Positions 16,496 through 34,167 of a stretch of 64,000 bases of DNA are shown in pieces. Origin of the DNA: Talpa occidentalis (Eukaryota; Chordata; Mammalia; Eulipotyphla; Talpidae); contig NW_023605305.1 of the NCBI RefSeq assembly GCF_014898055.3, positions 114,114,734-114,178,733 on the forward strand. Direction: 5' to 3'. The notes beneath the pieces were generated by a model. The model had not been told where the DNA came from. It was given only the letters and a program-made list of their open reading frames with translations, and did not search any database. A program made the position numbers and the translations under genes. How positions within the stretch are numbered: position 1 is the stretch's first letter; every line of letters begins with the position of its first letter.

Positions 16496-17745
16496 GCAAG
16501 TTCCTCTCCTATAGTGGCCGCGAGCCTGACCAGACGCTGTCCTGGGTCTTGGTGGCTATTTGTGGAGAAGAAAGAGAATCGGTAGCCGGGGAGTAAAGAG
16601 CCGCGAGGGAACAAGGTAACAGTCGATCCCTAGTGCCCGTGGGCTGCTCTTGGGGACCGACGTGTTGCAGGATTCCACAGCGTGACTGCCTTGTGGTTTT
16701 GGAAGAAGCAAAAAGCATCCCTTGGTTCTCAGACCTTTTTTTCCCTCCAAAGTGTAATTTCTGTAAAGACCTTGCTGCCTTTCTGTGCTGCTTCGAGGCA
16801 GAGAAGTGTGGGTGCGGTAGCCCCAAACTACCTTGCAGCTCCCCATGGCACTGGCTTTCCTTCCACACTGCACCAGAGCCAGATGCTGAGGCCGGCTGTG
16901 TGGTGGAGATGGAGAAGGGGCGCCTCCCCCCTCCATCCACCGCCAGCCGTAGTCTCTCCCTTAGCCCCTCTGCTTTGTAGACACCCCTAAAATGTTATCC
17001 CGGATGATTATCCAAACGGAACGGCAGGCACGCTGGCTGTGGGTGTGCCCCAGCTGAGCGTCAGTTGGAGCCCCCACGCCCAGGCTGAGGCTCACCTGAG
17101 TCTGCCCCAGTCGCCCCTAGGTCTAGGGTCACCAGGTGAAATCCACAACACCCAATCAAATGTTACCCGGGACCTACGTGTCTTAAAAAATTATTCTTTG
17201 ATTATCTAAAATTCACATTTAACTGAGCACTTCTATTTGCTGTCTGGCAGTACTGTTTGCAGTGGAATTCCAGTCCAGGCTAGATTTTGAAGTTTAAGGA
17301 GGTCGAACTCAAAAGAACTGTTGACCGGCTTGAACGCTGGCAGTGTCGGCCCCAGCCGTGTGACTCTGGAGAAGGTGCTTGCTTTCTCTGGGCCTCCCGA
17401 GATTGGAAAAATGGGGCGAATATTCCTTGTCCTATAATTCTAAGCTGTTGGCTGATCACTGAGACTTAAATGCAAAAGTATCTGAGAAACACGGAATCTC
17501 TGTAAATGAGATCGTTAAGAATTAAGTTTTTTGAGTGCTCCTACTTTTAAGAGCCAGTAGTGATATCAGAGGACGCTGGGAGGAACCCAGTGAAGGAAGA
17601 AGTACTCTTAAAACGTGACCACACCGGCCTAGAGCGCGGAACTGTCATGAAAATGTGAAACCAGAAAAAATTGCTGCATTTTCCGAAGTCGGGTGCCGTG
17701 GTCTTGCCTTCGTCCCACAGCCCTGTGTTTCCTCTCCTTCCACAG
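16496..17745. other. CHD1L intron 7 (GC-AG intron)
   Basis: A 1.25-kb intron beginning gcaagt and ending ccacag. A MIR fragment is visible at about 17340-17430 ('ctttctctgggcctcccgag'). The acceptor region 'cctctccttccacag' is pyrimidine-rich. Confidence 0.65.
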
Positions 17746-17901
17746 CAGGTGAGCTGCACAGGCTCTTGCAGCCGTATCTGCTGAGGCGAGTGAAGGCTGA
17801 GGTGGCCACAGAACTTCCCAGGAAAACAGAGGTCGTGCTATACCACAGCATGTCCGCGCTGCAGAAACAATACTACAAGGCCATTTTGATGAAGGACCTG
17901 G
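17746..17901 (+). CDS. CHD1L: CHD1L exon 8
   Basis: This encodes residues about 250-302: the [20 protein letters not shown] stretch, [20 protein letters not shown] and [20 protein letters not shown] is the highly conserved end of Snf2 lobe 1 (motif IVa region), linking to the protrusions. The acceptor is ccacag|CAG. Its first bases CAGGTGAG could themselves be mistaken for a donor, but the phase and homology fix the acceptor at 17746. The donor is CCTGG|gtaatc. Confidence 0.95.
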
Positions 17902-20045
<2,144 letters not shown>

Positions 20046-20142
20046 GTGTGGAGCCAGAGCCTTTTGAAATCGGAGAGCACCTGATTGAAGCCAGTGGGAA
20101 ACTTCACCTGCTGGACAAGCTGCTGGCGTTCCTGTATTCCAG
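20046..20142 (+). CDS. CHD1L: CHD1L exon 10: entry to ATPase lobe 2
   Basis: This encodes residues about 333-365: [20 protein letters not shown] then [12 protein letters not shown]. SGKLxxLDKLL is the conserved opening of the Snf2 helicase C-terminal lobe. The acceptor is ttttcag|GTG and the donor TTCCAG|gtaggt. Confidence 0.96.
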
Positions 20143-21734
20143 GTAGGTAGTTACAACTGGACTAATGCACAGCTCTGATTTCTTGAGACTCATTCGTTTC
20201 CTTTGCTCACGACCATGATTCAGGGTCCAGCATCTTTGTGGCTCCAACCCATTCAGTCTCGTCCTGTCCCCTGCACAGTCGCCCTGACTTCCTACAGCCT
20301 TGGGGTCATGAGAGTGTTGGCAGCACAGCCCTGTGACCTGCTGTCCTGCAGCTGACGTGTGTTGATGTATTGCCCCAGCTCTCTCTGTGTGGTTCCTTGA
20401 GGGCAGAGATAACAGTAAACTTCTTTTTCCATTCCCTGCTGGTACGTTGCACTGAATTGGCACATAATAAGGGCTTAGTAAATACTCATTTTTCTTAACA
20501 TGTGGGACTTGGTTTGAACTCAGGGGAAACTCGGGGGACTGTCTCCCAGAGACATGAGTTGGACATCAGAGTCTCTAAAGGTTCAGCCGAGTGTTCAGCG
20601 GCCTGATGGTGCAGGTGGCCCCTGGCCCGCCGCCTCTCCAGAGAGACAGAGGCATCTAGAAAAAAGCAGCTTCCTAAGGACCTCAAAGGTGTCTTTTTTG
20701 GCACAGCTTCCCCACAGGGCCCGAACCATCCTAAAACCTCAGATTGGTAACATTTCTAACATTAAAACTATGCAGGTCAAATGACTGCATTTCTTACTGT
20801 TTTATTGGCTGTGATGTACCCACTGTAAGTGGGCTAGATTTGGAGAAGGACCTATAAATGTCCTCTGTCCTGTATTTTCATTTCACAGGTGACTAAACAG
20901 GCTCAGAGAAGTTGTGTCACAGAGCTGGAAAATGACTGGGATAAATTGGAATGGAGGTCCTTAGCTTCACATTAAGCTTATTCTACCCATTTGGGACCAG
21001 AGTCCTAAAGGAGTTCTCCACAGTTGTTGCTCTTGCTTACACTGCAAACTCAGATTAAATGAGTTTTCGTGATGGGACCGTGGTTGTGGTAGCGCCAGCC
21101 CAACTTAAAACACGCAGATGACCTGGAGCTCTAGGCCTCAATTCACTCTTGATTTAGTCCCTTGACCTCCTTTCTTCTCACCCCATACTGAAGTTTTCTC
21201 AAGTTTCATCTAGAATTTGAGATGCCACCTGCCCCTTCTCGGCAGTGATACTTCTCAAACTTAACCAAGATGCCATGGATAGAGGACTTTACAGCCACAT
21301 GGAGGCCTGTGAGGCTGAGCGCAGGCCCACAGGCTCCCCAGCGCTCTGCTTTGTATGCGTTGATTTTGCAGTTTACTCTGCACATCTTACTCTGCTTTGA
21401 AAGTGTGTGTACTTGTTTCCATTGAGCAAGTTGGCATCCCAGATGGAGGTGCAACTTCTTAGCACTTTCCGTGCTCCCTGGATGTTGACACATGCGCCTG
21501 GCAGTACCCCCTGTGGCTTGAGAACACCACCAGAAGGCTTGACTGTGGGTGGAGCTGTGTTCCATACAGCCTGTAGCACTTCTGAGGGATCTATACGTGA
21601 TCATGATGGTTACGTTCCTGCTTCAGTATTTCTCGTGTTTATAAACATGCAATCTTTGCTACGTTGCACCTGAGGAAACTCAACCTTAAATCTGACAAGA
21701 GTTGGCAGCTGTCCCTTTCCTTTTCTCTTCCCAG
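20143..21734. other. CHD1L intron 10 with L2 and MIR remnants
   Basis: 20220-20495 resembles the 3' end of L2 in + orientation ('ttccttgagggcagagataa', 'gcacataataagggcttag'). 20865-20965 resembles MIR in minus orientation ('ttcatttcacaggtgactaa', 'tgtcacagagctgg'). The remainder is unassigned. Confidence 0.55.
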
Positions 21735-21808
21735 GGGCCATCGAGTTTTACTTTTCTCCCAGATGACCCAGATGTTGGATATTCTCCAGGACTACTTGGA
21801 TTATAGAG
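21735..21808 (+). CDS. CHD1L: CHD1L exon 11: lobe 2 motif IV
   Basis: This encodes residues about 365-390: [20 protein letters not shown] then [20 protein letters not shown] is motif IV of Snf2 ATPases. The residue spanning the exon junction is Arg (AG|G), where I recall Gly in human. The acceptor is cttcccag|GGG and the donor AGAG|gtaaca. Confidence 0.96.
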
Positions 21809-26546
<4,738 letters not shown>

Positions 26547-26700
26547 GACTGTTAAAGTCATTCGGCTGATCGGCCGAGACACCGTGGAAGAGATAGTCTA
26601 CAGGAGAGCGGCCTCCAAGCTGCAGCTCACCACCGCCATCATGGAAGGGGGCCACTTCACGCTGGGGGGCCAGAAGCCTGCGGCCGGCACTGACCTCCAG
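26547..26700 (+). CDS. CHD1L: CHD1L exon 14: end of lobe 2
   Basis: This encodes residues about 465-516: [20 protein letters not shown] then [20 protein letters not shown] and [23 protein letters not shown] is the Snf2 brace region that follows motif VI. The donor is CTCCAG|gtatga, phase 0. Confidence 0.96.
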
Positions 26701-27559
26701 GTATGAGAGTGGCGTCCATGTTGGGGGGTGTCCTGGTTGACAGGCAGCGCCCTCCGGGCAAGAAAGGGAATGAAGAGAGCCGCATTCACCGCCCCCTCCC
26801 CAGCTGCACAGCTGCCCTTTGCCAGGCTCCGCGCTGCCACGGGCCCGCTCTGACGGGCTCCCCAGGAGTCAGAGCCAGCGGGTCAGGCAGAGGCCGCAGA
26901 TGCAGGTGTGAGGGTGGGCGGTGCCCCTCCAGCATGGGTGCAGGTGCTTTGACTACCCTATCAAGGACAGGGCGATTCCCACGGCCATCAGGAGGACGCG
27001 CACGCCAGGAAGAGTGACCTGACCCTTTGGGTGGTTCCTGGAGCGCAGGGATTAGGCTTAGGTGTGAGAGACAGGGAAGAGCAGAAGCAGGAGCGTTGCT
27101 GCTGGAGGGATATCAGGGAGGGTAGGACTGAGACGGGGCCACTGACCGGGCGTTCTCTCTGGTCCCTGTGAGGTGGGGTCCTCAGAGCACCGTGGCAGGG
27201 GGCAGATCCCACAGGAAAGCATTGGGTTAGCAGGAGCAGCGAGGCTTCCTCTGCTGCCTTCTAAGAAGTTTGGAGGAGACGGGGGTGCTGCGAGGGACAT
27301 CAGAAGCGTTGTGCATGACGCAGGAGTTACCGTTCCCCCCAAAACAAGGCTCATGTGCTGTTGAGACCAGCCAGAGCCCAAGCTGGTCGTTTCACACCTT
27401 CGCTCACCTGGCACCCGCTGTCCCGGCTGTCACTGTCGCCCGTCGCGGGGGACGGAGCACTGACCACGTGCTGTGGAGTTAAGCCGCGTGGCAACCACTG
27501 GTGCCCCAGTGTTCCTTTTCCTGAGAGTCAACTAGACGTTTCTGTTTTCTTCATCCTAG
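26701..27559. other. CHD1L intron 14
   Basis: A 859-bp GC-moderate intron, unassigned. It ends 'ttcttcatcctag'. Confidence 0.5.
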
Positions 27560-27725
27560 TTGAGCGAGATCCTCAAGTTCGGCTTGGATAAGCTGCTGTC
27601 CTCCGAGGGGAGCACCGTGGACGAGGTCGACCTGGAGTCTATTTTGGGGGAGACTCAAGATGGCCAGTGGGTCTCTGCCGCCCCGACACCGGCTGCAGAA
27701 GGAACCACGGAGCAGGAGGAAGGGG
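27560..27725 (+). CDS. CHD1L: CHD1L exon 15: start of the linker
   Basis: This encodes residues about 517-572: [40 protein letters not shown], then [15 protein letters not shown]. It follows the ATPase and begins the flexible, acidic linker to the macrodomain. The 3' half is less conserved than the 5' half, as in other species. The donor is GGGG|gtgagt and the phase is 1. Confidence 0.95.
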
Positions 27726-29585
27726 GTGAGTAGAGGCGGGACCGGGCGCAGGGTTGTGGGGAGCTGAGCTCCCAGGAGAGGCCTCGCTCCCCTTGGGGTG
27801 TCTCCTGCACACCCTGAGCGCACCATCCAGGACGCGTGTGGGCCCAGCTCTCTTCCTCCCCAGCTGGAGGCTGCCCGCTTCCTGGTGGAGCTTGGGCCCC
27901 GTCGGGGGCCTTCATGCGGAGGCAGCTTCGGCAGGAGGGTTTTGTGGCCTGTGGCTGGGCTGCGAGCGCCTCCGCATCCGTCCAGTGTCCTGTTGCCTGC
28001 GCGGCCTCGCCCACGTGGCTCCTGAGTGGACGAGGGTTTGTGTTTAAATGGGCAGCCGGCGGGCAAGAGTCCCCTGCGCTGGCGAGCGCGGGCCGTGGCG
28101 GTGCTTGTTCGGGGCTCCGAGGCGCCCCCTGACATCGCGGGGCTGCGGCTGTGTGTGCTCATCACGCGTGTGTGGGCGCGCGTGCACATAGGCATCGCCA
28201 AATGGCTTGGTCTTTTTTCCGAATTGGTCAGTATTTCGCCCAGATATCTCCAGGGCGCGGTCTCGCATTCCCGGGCGGAAGTGCGTTGTCACTCTGCGGC
28301 TCCGGAGGCTGCTGCCCCGTGTCTTACGGCTGTTTTGAAGGCCCTTGACCGACCTGCTCCAGCGCCAGCAGGTTCCGCGCGGCAGGGCGAGAGCGCCGAG
28401 GGTCTGGGCAGGCTTTCTAGTCCCAGTGCGAAGCCCCCCCAAAAGGGAGACAAGGCGGCTGCTTTTCCTCCAGGGCCTGGGGTGTCCTGGCTTCGGGTCT
28501 CACGTCTGTCGCCGCTGCTCATGCGCTTCCTTTGCCCCAGGACTGCCAAGGGCCCTCCCCGCCCCTCTAGCTGTGTGTCTGCCCCCAGAAGCAACGCCTT
28601 CCCAGCACCCGGCCGCTTCCAGTCTCTTCCTTCCAGATCCTTGGGAGCTGCAGCCCTGCCCGGCCAGGCCCTGTGTTTTCCCTTCATTGTTTTCTCCCTT
28701 GGGATTGGCCTTTTGGGGGGGACATTTTATCTGTGCACCCTGCGCAGAGCCCTCTCCGCTCTCCTGGGCCCCTCTCCAGTGTGGGCTCGGGGCGGCTCAG
28801 CTGGTGTCAGGTGGTCACTTTCCTCCCGGCCTGCAGCCGGAGGTTGTGCCATGCCAACCCCTGGCTGTGTTGCCAGCCTGGCTTGGGGTGACTGGCCATG
28901 TGGGCGCCTGCAGCGGGGTGGCTGGCGTGAGGGCCCGGGACTCCGGCTTTAGGAATTTACATTATGTCGCATTTTTATTCTTCAAGATCTTCGCTGTTTT
29001 CTCGTTACTTTAAGCGCATCCCTTCTCATTATAGGGCTGTGCTATCCTCAGGGAGCCGCCCCAGGGGGATATTTATCCTCATCGCTTTAAGAAAGTATTC
29101 CCCTGCCCCGTTCTCTCTCTGCTCCCGCTGCTTCCCCCTTTTTAGGACTTGGTTTCGGAATCTCTTGTTCCTGGTGTTTTCCTGCCGGCCCCGGCGTGTG
29201 ACGCGAGAGACGCACCAGGCTGCTGGGCCGGGCCCCTGGTCCTGGTTCCGGGGTCTGCGCCTGGCGTCTTTGGCAGCTCGAGTGTCCGCAGGGGAGGCCG
29301 ACTGGGTCTCGTTGAAAAGGAGAGGGCGGCCGGTGTAACCCGCAGAGACACGGGGCGTGGGGCCCACCGTGCTCCTGCTGCTTGCGAGCCCAGCCGGGTC
29401 TCCTGCACCCCGCGCCGTGCCTCGTGCCGCCCCTGGCGCGTCCTGCTCCCGGCGCTCCCGCCCCCTCGGCTGCAGTTATGTACATTTCCATCCACTGGTG
29501 CCTCTTCGGTCTTTTTAAAATCCATCTGCCACCACGAAGGGGTGGCTTCGGGAGAGGCGACCTGTTTTCAAGTCACGTTTCATTA

Positions 29586-29666
29586 CATCGGGTTGTCGGA
29601 AAAATCATGACGCATTTTTGCTTGAACAACAGAAAAAATCCGTCATGACTTCCGACAACCCGGATG
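29586..29666. mobile_element. 81-bp palindromic mariner/MADE1-like MITE
   Basis: The element runs from CATCGGGTTGTCGGAA at left to the complementary TTCCGACAACCCGGATG at right. The outer 13 bp, CGGGTTGTCGGAA, pair perfectly. After a small asymmetry the next 8 bp, TCATGACG, pair too, and 7 of the next 8 positions also match. It follows a TA dinucleotide at 29584-29585, the mariner target. Size, TIR length and symmetry resemble MADE1, an 80-bp mariner-derived MITE, but the sequence is different. The mariner assignment is inference. Confidence 0.7.
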
Positions 29667-30149
29667 GAACATGGACACTTAACCCATTTCTGTGGCGCCT
29701 AAACTAACATCAGCTTGCTTTTGGTAGCATTTACTAGAACAAAACAAAACCTTACTGTTTTCCAGAAGAAATAATTACAGTTCTCTGTCAGTTCATCTGC
29801 CCCAAAATAGATTTTTTTCAGGCAGCCCAACCGCCAGAAGGGATCCCCATGGTATTGAAATCTGGAATTTTGTCTTGGACAAATACGCACAGGTCCGCTG
29901 ACGGGACGTCGGCGAGGGCCGGCCTGGGGGTGCCCGAGCCCCTCCCGGCTGCAGAGACGGGGGAATGATTACCAGTGAGAGCAGTGGCAGTAATGAACGC
30001 GGCCCCAGTCACACTGAGAAGCCAGCCGGAACAGAACAGGCCGCTTCATCTCGAGTGCCGGGTTTTAACAGCCTGTGTGTGAGTGGAGAGTCACGTGCCG
30101 GCGGACGCGCGCGCCGATCAGACTTGACACTTCCCCGCTCTTTACCTCC

Positions 30150-30400
30150 CACTTGTGGATGGAGCACCTCGTCGGGGCCCCTGCTGATTTAATTAGCAGA
30201 TGCCAATTAGAACTGCAGCTGGCTGGATTTGGGTACAAGTGCGAAGCGATTGATCTCTTGAGAACGAAAATGTTTTGCTTTCCCGCTCTCCAGGGAAAAC
30301 ATACTTATCGCTGCTTTCATAATGCAGCGAAAAGACATTTTTGGGGTAATGTGCTGGTAAGGCCGCTTCGCTTTAGAGTTGCTCCCTGCGCGCTCTGGGG
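30150..30400. promoter_or_regulatory. Candidate conserved non-coding element in intron 15
   Basis: This stretch is repeat-free, with stop codons in many frames, and carries homeodomain-type cores ('gatttaattagcaga', 'gccaattagaactgcag') near 30185-30215 and balanced composition in a GC-rich intron. The look suggests constraint. No comparison was possible. Confidence 0.3.
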
Positions 30401-31495
30401 GCTGCTCTGACCTGTCACGGCTTCATCGTCGACCCGTGATCCCGGCAGACCACCCACCTCTCGGAGCCCTTGTGTCCTCATCTGCGAAATGGCGTGTCAG
30501 TCCCCGCCCTGCTCAGCTGCAGAAGCATCAGGCGTGAGCACTAAGGTGACAGGCCCAGTTGCTCCAGGTGACACTCTGGTCATTGTCACCGCTGGCCTGT
30601 GTCCTCCATCCTCTGGACACACAGCCCTGAGCGGGTCCACCCAGAGTCATCAGAAAAGCCTTCGTCTTATTGATGAGCAGTGAGAACTGGGGGGTCCCCT
30701 GATCTCCATCTGAACTTACTTCCCCCTTGATAAGGGCTGTTACACCAGGACTGGGGTGAGGCTTGTGAAGATGCTCAGGGGAGTGTAAAGAATAGTGTAC
30801 ATCTGAGGATTGTAGTTGTGACTCTTACATTCTCAGATTTCCCCCTCATTCCTTTTAATACTCCTTGCCACCCTTCTGGAATAGTCACAGTGTGTTCTGA
30901 GTATAGAACTTCCTCACATTATGCTGAGGTTGCATCGTGAGGACCTGCCCTAAGTTGGAAATGCCCGAGTTGAGGCCGCTGGCGGCGGTGCACGCGGGGT
31001 GCTGGTGGTCTGCCTGGCGTCGCCGCGGGGGCCATGGCTTGCTGCCTCGCCTGGCATCGTGCGAGTGTTTCACTGCATGCGCAAGCCTGGGGGGAAAGAG
31101 CAACACTAGATCTAAGGCCTGTCCCTACTGAATGTGCACTGCTTTGGCACAGTGGTAGCAAAATCTGCCAGTTGAACCGTGACTGAGGGACGGTGCATAG
31201 CCTGTTACCTTCACCAGCCGACCCTGTGGGCAGGCAGAGCTACGCTGAGGAGTAGTGAAGAATGAGGGGTGCGCCGTGAGGCTCAGCAGGTGGAGGTACC
31301 CCCTTCCCCCGACTCAGACCATCTGAGCTCCGCTCTTTTGAAAAGCACACGTGTGGCATCCCCAGCCCACCGTGGCCGAGGGGCTGGCGAGGTGACCCCA
31401 GCACAGGCAGGCCCGAGCCCGTTTAGGACAGGGGCTGCTCTCCTCCGCCCTGGTTACCGGTCGATAGTACTGACCCGTTTTTCTTCAGTGTTTAA

Positions 31496-32372
<877 letters not shown>

Positions 32373-32533
32373 GCTGTCATGCCAGGGCTCGTGGAGGTGG
32401 CCAAAAGGAGGCGGGTTCTTAGCCCCGAGGAGCTGGAGCACAGGAGGAGAAAGAGACAGGAAGCCGCGGCCAAGAGGAGGAGACTGATGGAGGAGAAGCA
32501 AAGGAAAAAGGAAGAAGCCGAACATAAGAAAAA
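32373..32533 (+). CDS. CHD1L: CHD1L exon 17: basic linker and coiled coil
   Basis: This encodes residues about 622-675. [20 protein letters not shown] includes the basic KRRRVLSP motif; the equivalent basic stretch in human ALC1 is known to contact the nucleosome acidic patch. The rest is a run of Lys, Arg and Glu ([20 protein letters not shown] onward) predicted to form a helix or coiled coil. Compared with my memory of human (STKRKR) this protein has AKRRR, one residue shorter and more arginine-rich. The donor is AAAAA|gtacgt. Confidence 0.95.
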
Positions 32534-33067
32534 GTACGTGTGCGCTGTTTTACACTTGTCTCTTTCCTCGGGTCGTGGGTATTGTTATTCAGCCTCGGGG
32601 TCACAGTCGGCAGAGGAGCTGCTGCTGGTCAGCACGCCCAGAGCTGACCGTCCCAGCGCAGGACACGTCTGTGCAGGTCACAGCGCCTCCTGGCGAGGGA
32701 ATACACTCTTGAAGAGGAAGCGTCTGCTTCAGTGGAAAGTCCGGAGGCCTAGGGCAGAGAAGGCGCATTCAGTGGAAGCAAGATTTTGAGATTTTATTGT
32801 CGCCGCCTGACAAAGAGTGGTTGCCTTGAACATCGGCTGGTTACGTTCTCGGGAGCCGACGTGGTGGCGGCTCATTATTGCAGTAGAGTCAGCAGGCATC
32901 AGGCGATCAGCCAGGCTTCTCATTCATTTATAAGGAGGCAGCAAACCTCAGTCAGGGGGTTTCGAGTCGCCTTTCCCCTCGGCACTCGGCACTTGTGACT
33001 AGCAGCACGCCGTGTGCTCAGGGGAGACGCGCTGGGCCCGGCTGATCTCCTCTCTGGCCCGCCGCAG
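32534..33067. other. CHD1L intron 17
   Basis: A 534-bp intron, unassigned. It ends 'ctctggcccgccgcag'. Confidence 0.5.
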
Positions 33068-33273
33068 GATGGCCTGGTGGGAGTCCAACAACTACCGGTC
33101 CGCCTGCCTGCCTTCCGAGGAAAGCGAGCCCGAGGACCTGACGGGTGGGGAAGACGAGCGCCCGGCCCAGCTGGATCATGAAGACCCGGACTCGACGTCC
33201 ATCAAGTACCTGAGCGGCGACGTCACCCACCCGCAGGCCGGGCCGGAGGACGCCATCGTGGTGCACTGTGTGG
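33068..33273 (+). CDS. CHD1L: CHD1L exon 18: macrodomain begins
   Basis: This encodes residues about 675-744: [40 protein letters not shown], then [20 protein letters not shown] and DAIVVHCV. The macrodomain starts around residue 705. SGDVTHP carries the Asp (about 726) that in human ALC1 is needed to bind the ADP-ribose adenine. The donor is GTGTGG|gtagga. Confidence 0.96.
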
Positions 33274-34068
33274 GTAGGAGCCGGGGCGGGGTGGGGGCGC
33301 ACAGGCCGGCGGCAGGGCTCCGACTCCCCAGCCTCCCCGCCCTCATCCGTGTAGCGGCCGAGGCCGCCTGTTCTCCGCACCGAGGGTTCTGACCAGAAGC
33401 AGGACCCGGCGCGCTCCTGGCTCCTCACTTCCCCAGAGAGCCCCGCTGTTCGGTGTCTGCTGCTCCCATAGCAGAGGTGTGGGGACGGGCTGTTGTCTCT
33501 AGTTCCTCTTCTTTCACTTTTTTACACATCTGACGGCCTGACATGTAAAGCACCTGTTGGGCTCTCCTTGCACTGGGGAATAAACTGAGGGAGCAGGTTT
33601 TTTTTTTTTTTTGCCACTGCTACAACCGAGGGCAGCTGGACACGTAGGACAGAGTGGGTGATTTACAAACAGAAGCTGCTGACGCACCGTGTGGGTGCCC
33701 ACTTGAGTAAGGGTGTGACACCCCCCCCCCCCCCCGCATCGTGGAGGCCTGTGCTGTGCACCCCGGGTGCTGTAGCTCTCCGGTGTATCTAGAGGCTTTG
33801 CTCTTCCAACGCTCACTTTTCCAGTGCTGTCCTGTTCGGAGGCCAGGTATAGCTCAGAAAACTGAAACATGGTGGAGAAATCCAAAGCACTAGAAAGATT
33901 AGCTATTTATTTCTTTCCTCTGACCAGTCGTTCTTCCCGAGTCCGTTAGGCAACCTCCCCCCCGCACCCCGTCAGCGCCCGTGCAGAACGGACTCCCCCC
34001 CGCACCCCGTCAGCGCCCGTGCAGAACGAACACTGCCGCCGACAGGTGCGCGTTTTCCCTCCCATCAG
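33274..34068. other. CHD1L intron 18
   Basis: A 795-bp intron. It contains a T-run (33599-33612), a 15-base C-run (33721-33735) and a 38-bp tandem duplication (33955-34030) just before the acceptor. These simple tracts are assembly-prone. Confidence 0.6.
33955..34030 (+). repeat. Two tandem 38-bp units upstream of exon 19
   Basis: Units 33955-33992 and 33993-34030 both read 'ctccccccc', then 'gcaccccgtcagcgcccgtg' and 'cagaacg', and differ only near the last base (gga against gaa). The second copy ends 38 bp before the exon 19 start, so both lie over the expected branch-point region. Confidence 0.95.
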
Positions 34069-34167
34069 ATGACTCTGGCCGCTGGGGCCGAGGCGGCCTG
34101 TTCACAGCTCTGGAAACACGGTCCACGGAGCCGCGGAAAATCTACGAGCTGGCCGGGAAGATGGAAG
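34069..34167 (+). CDS. CHD1L: CHD1L exon 19: macrodomain
   Basis: This encodes residues about 744-777: [20 protein letters not shown] then [23 protein letters not shown] is the glycine-rich loop around the ADP-ribose site. The acceptor is tcccatcag|ATG and the donor ATGGAAG|gtaagc. Confidence 0.96.

Noticed and set aside
28026..29013. Overlapping open frames of 308 and 222 codons in intron 15
   Set aside because: They lie in a CpG-rich intron, overlap in different frames and resemble no protein family. The exon 15-16 junction is fully explained without them.
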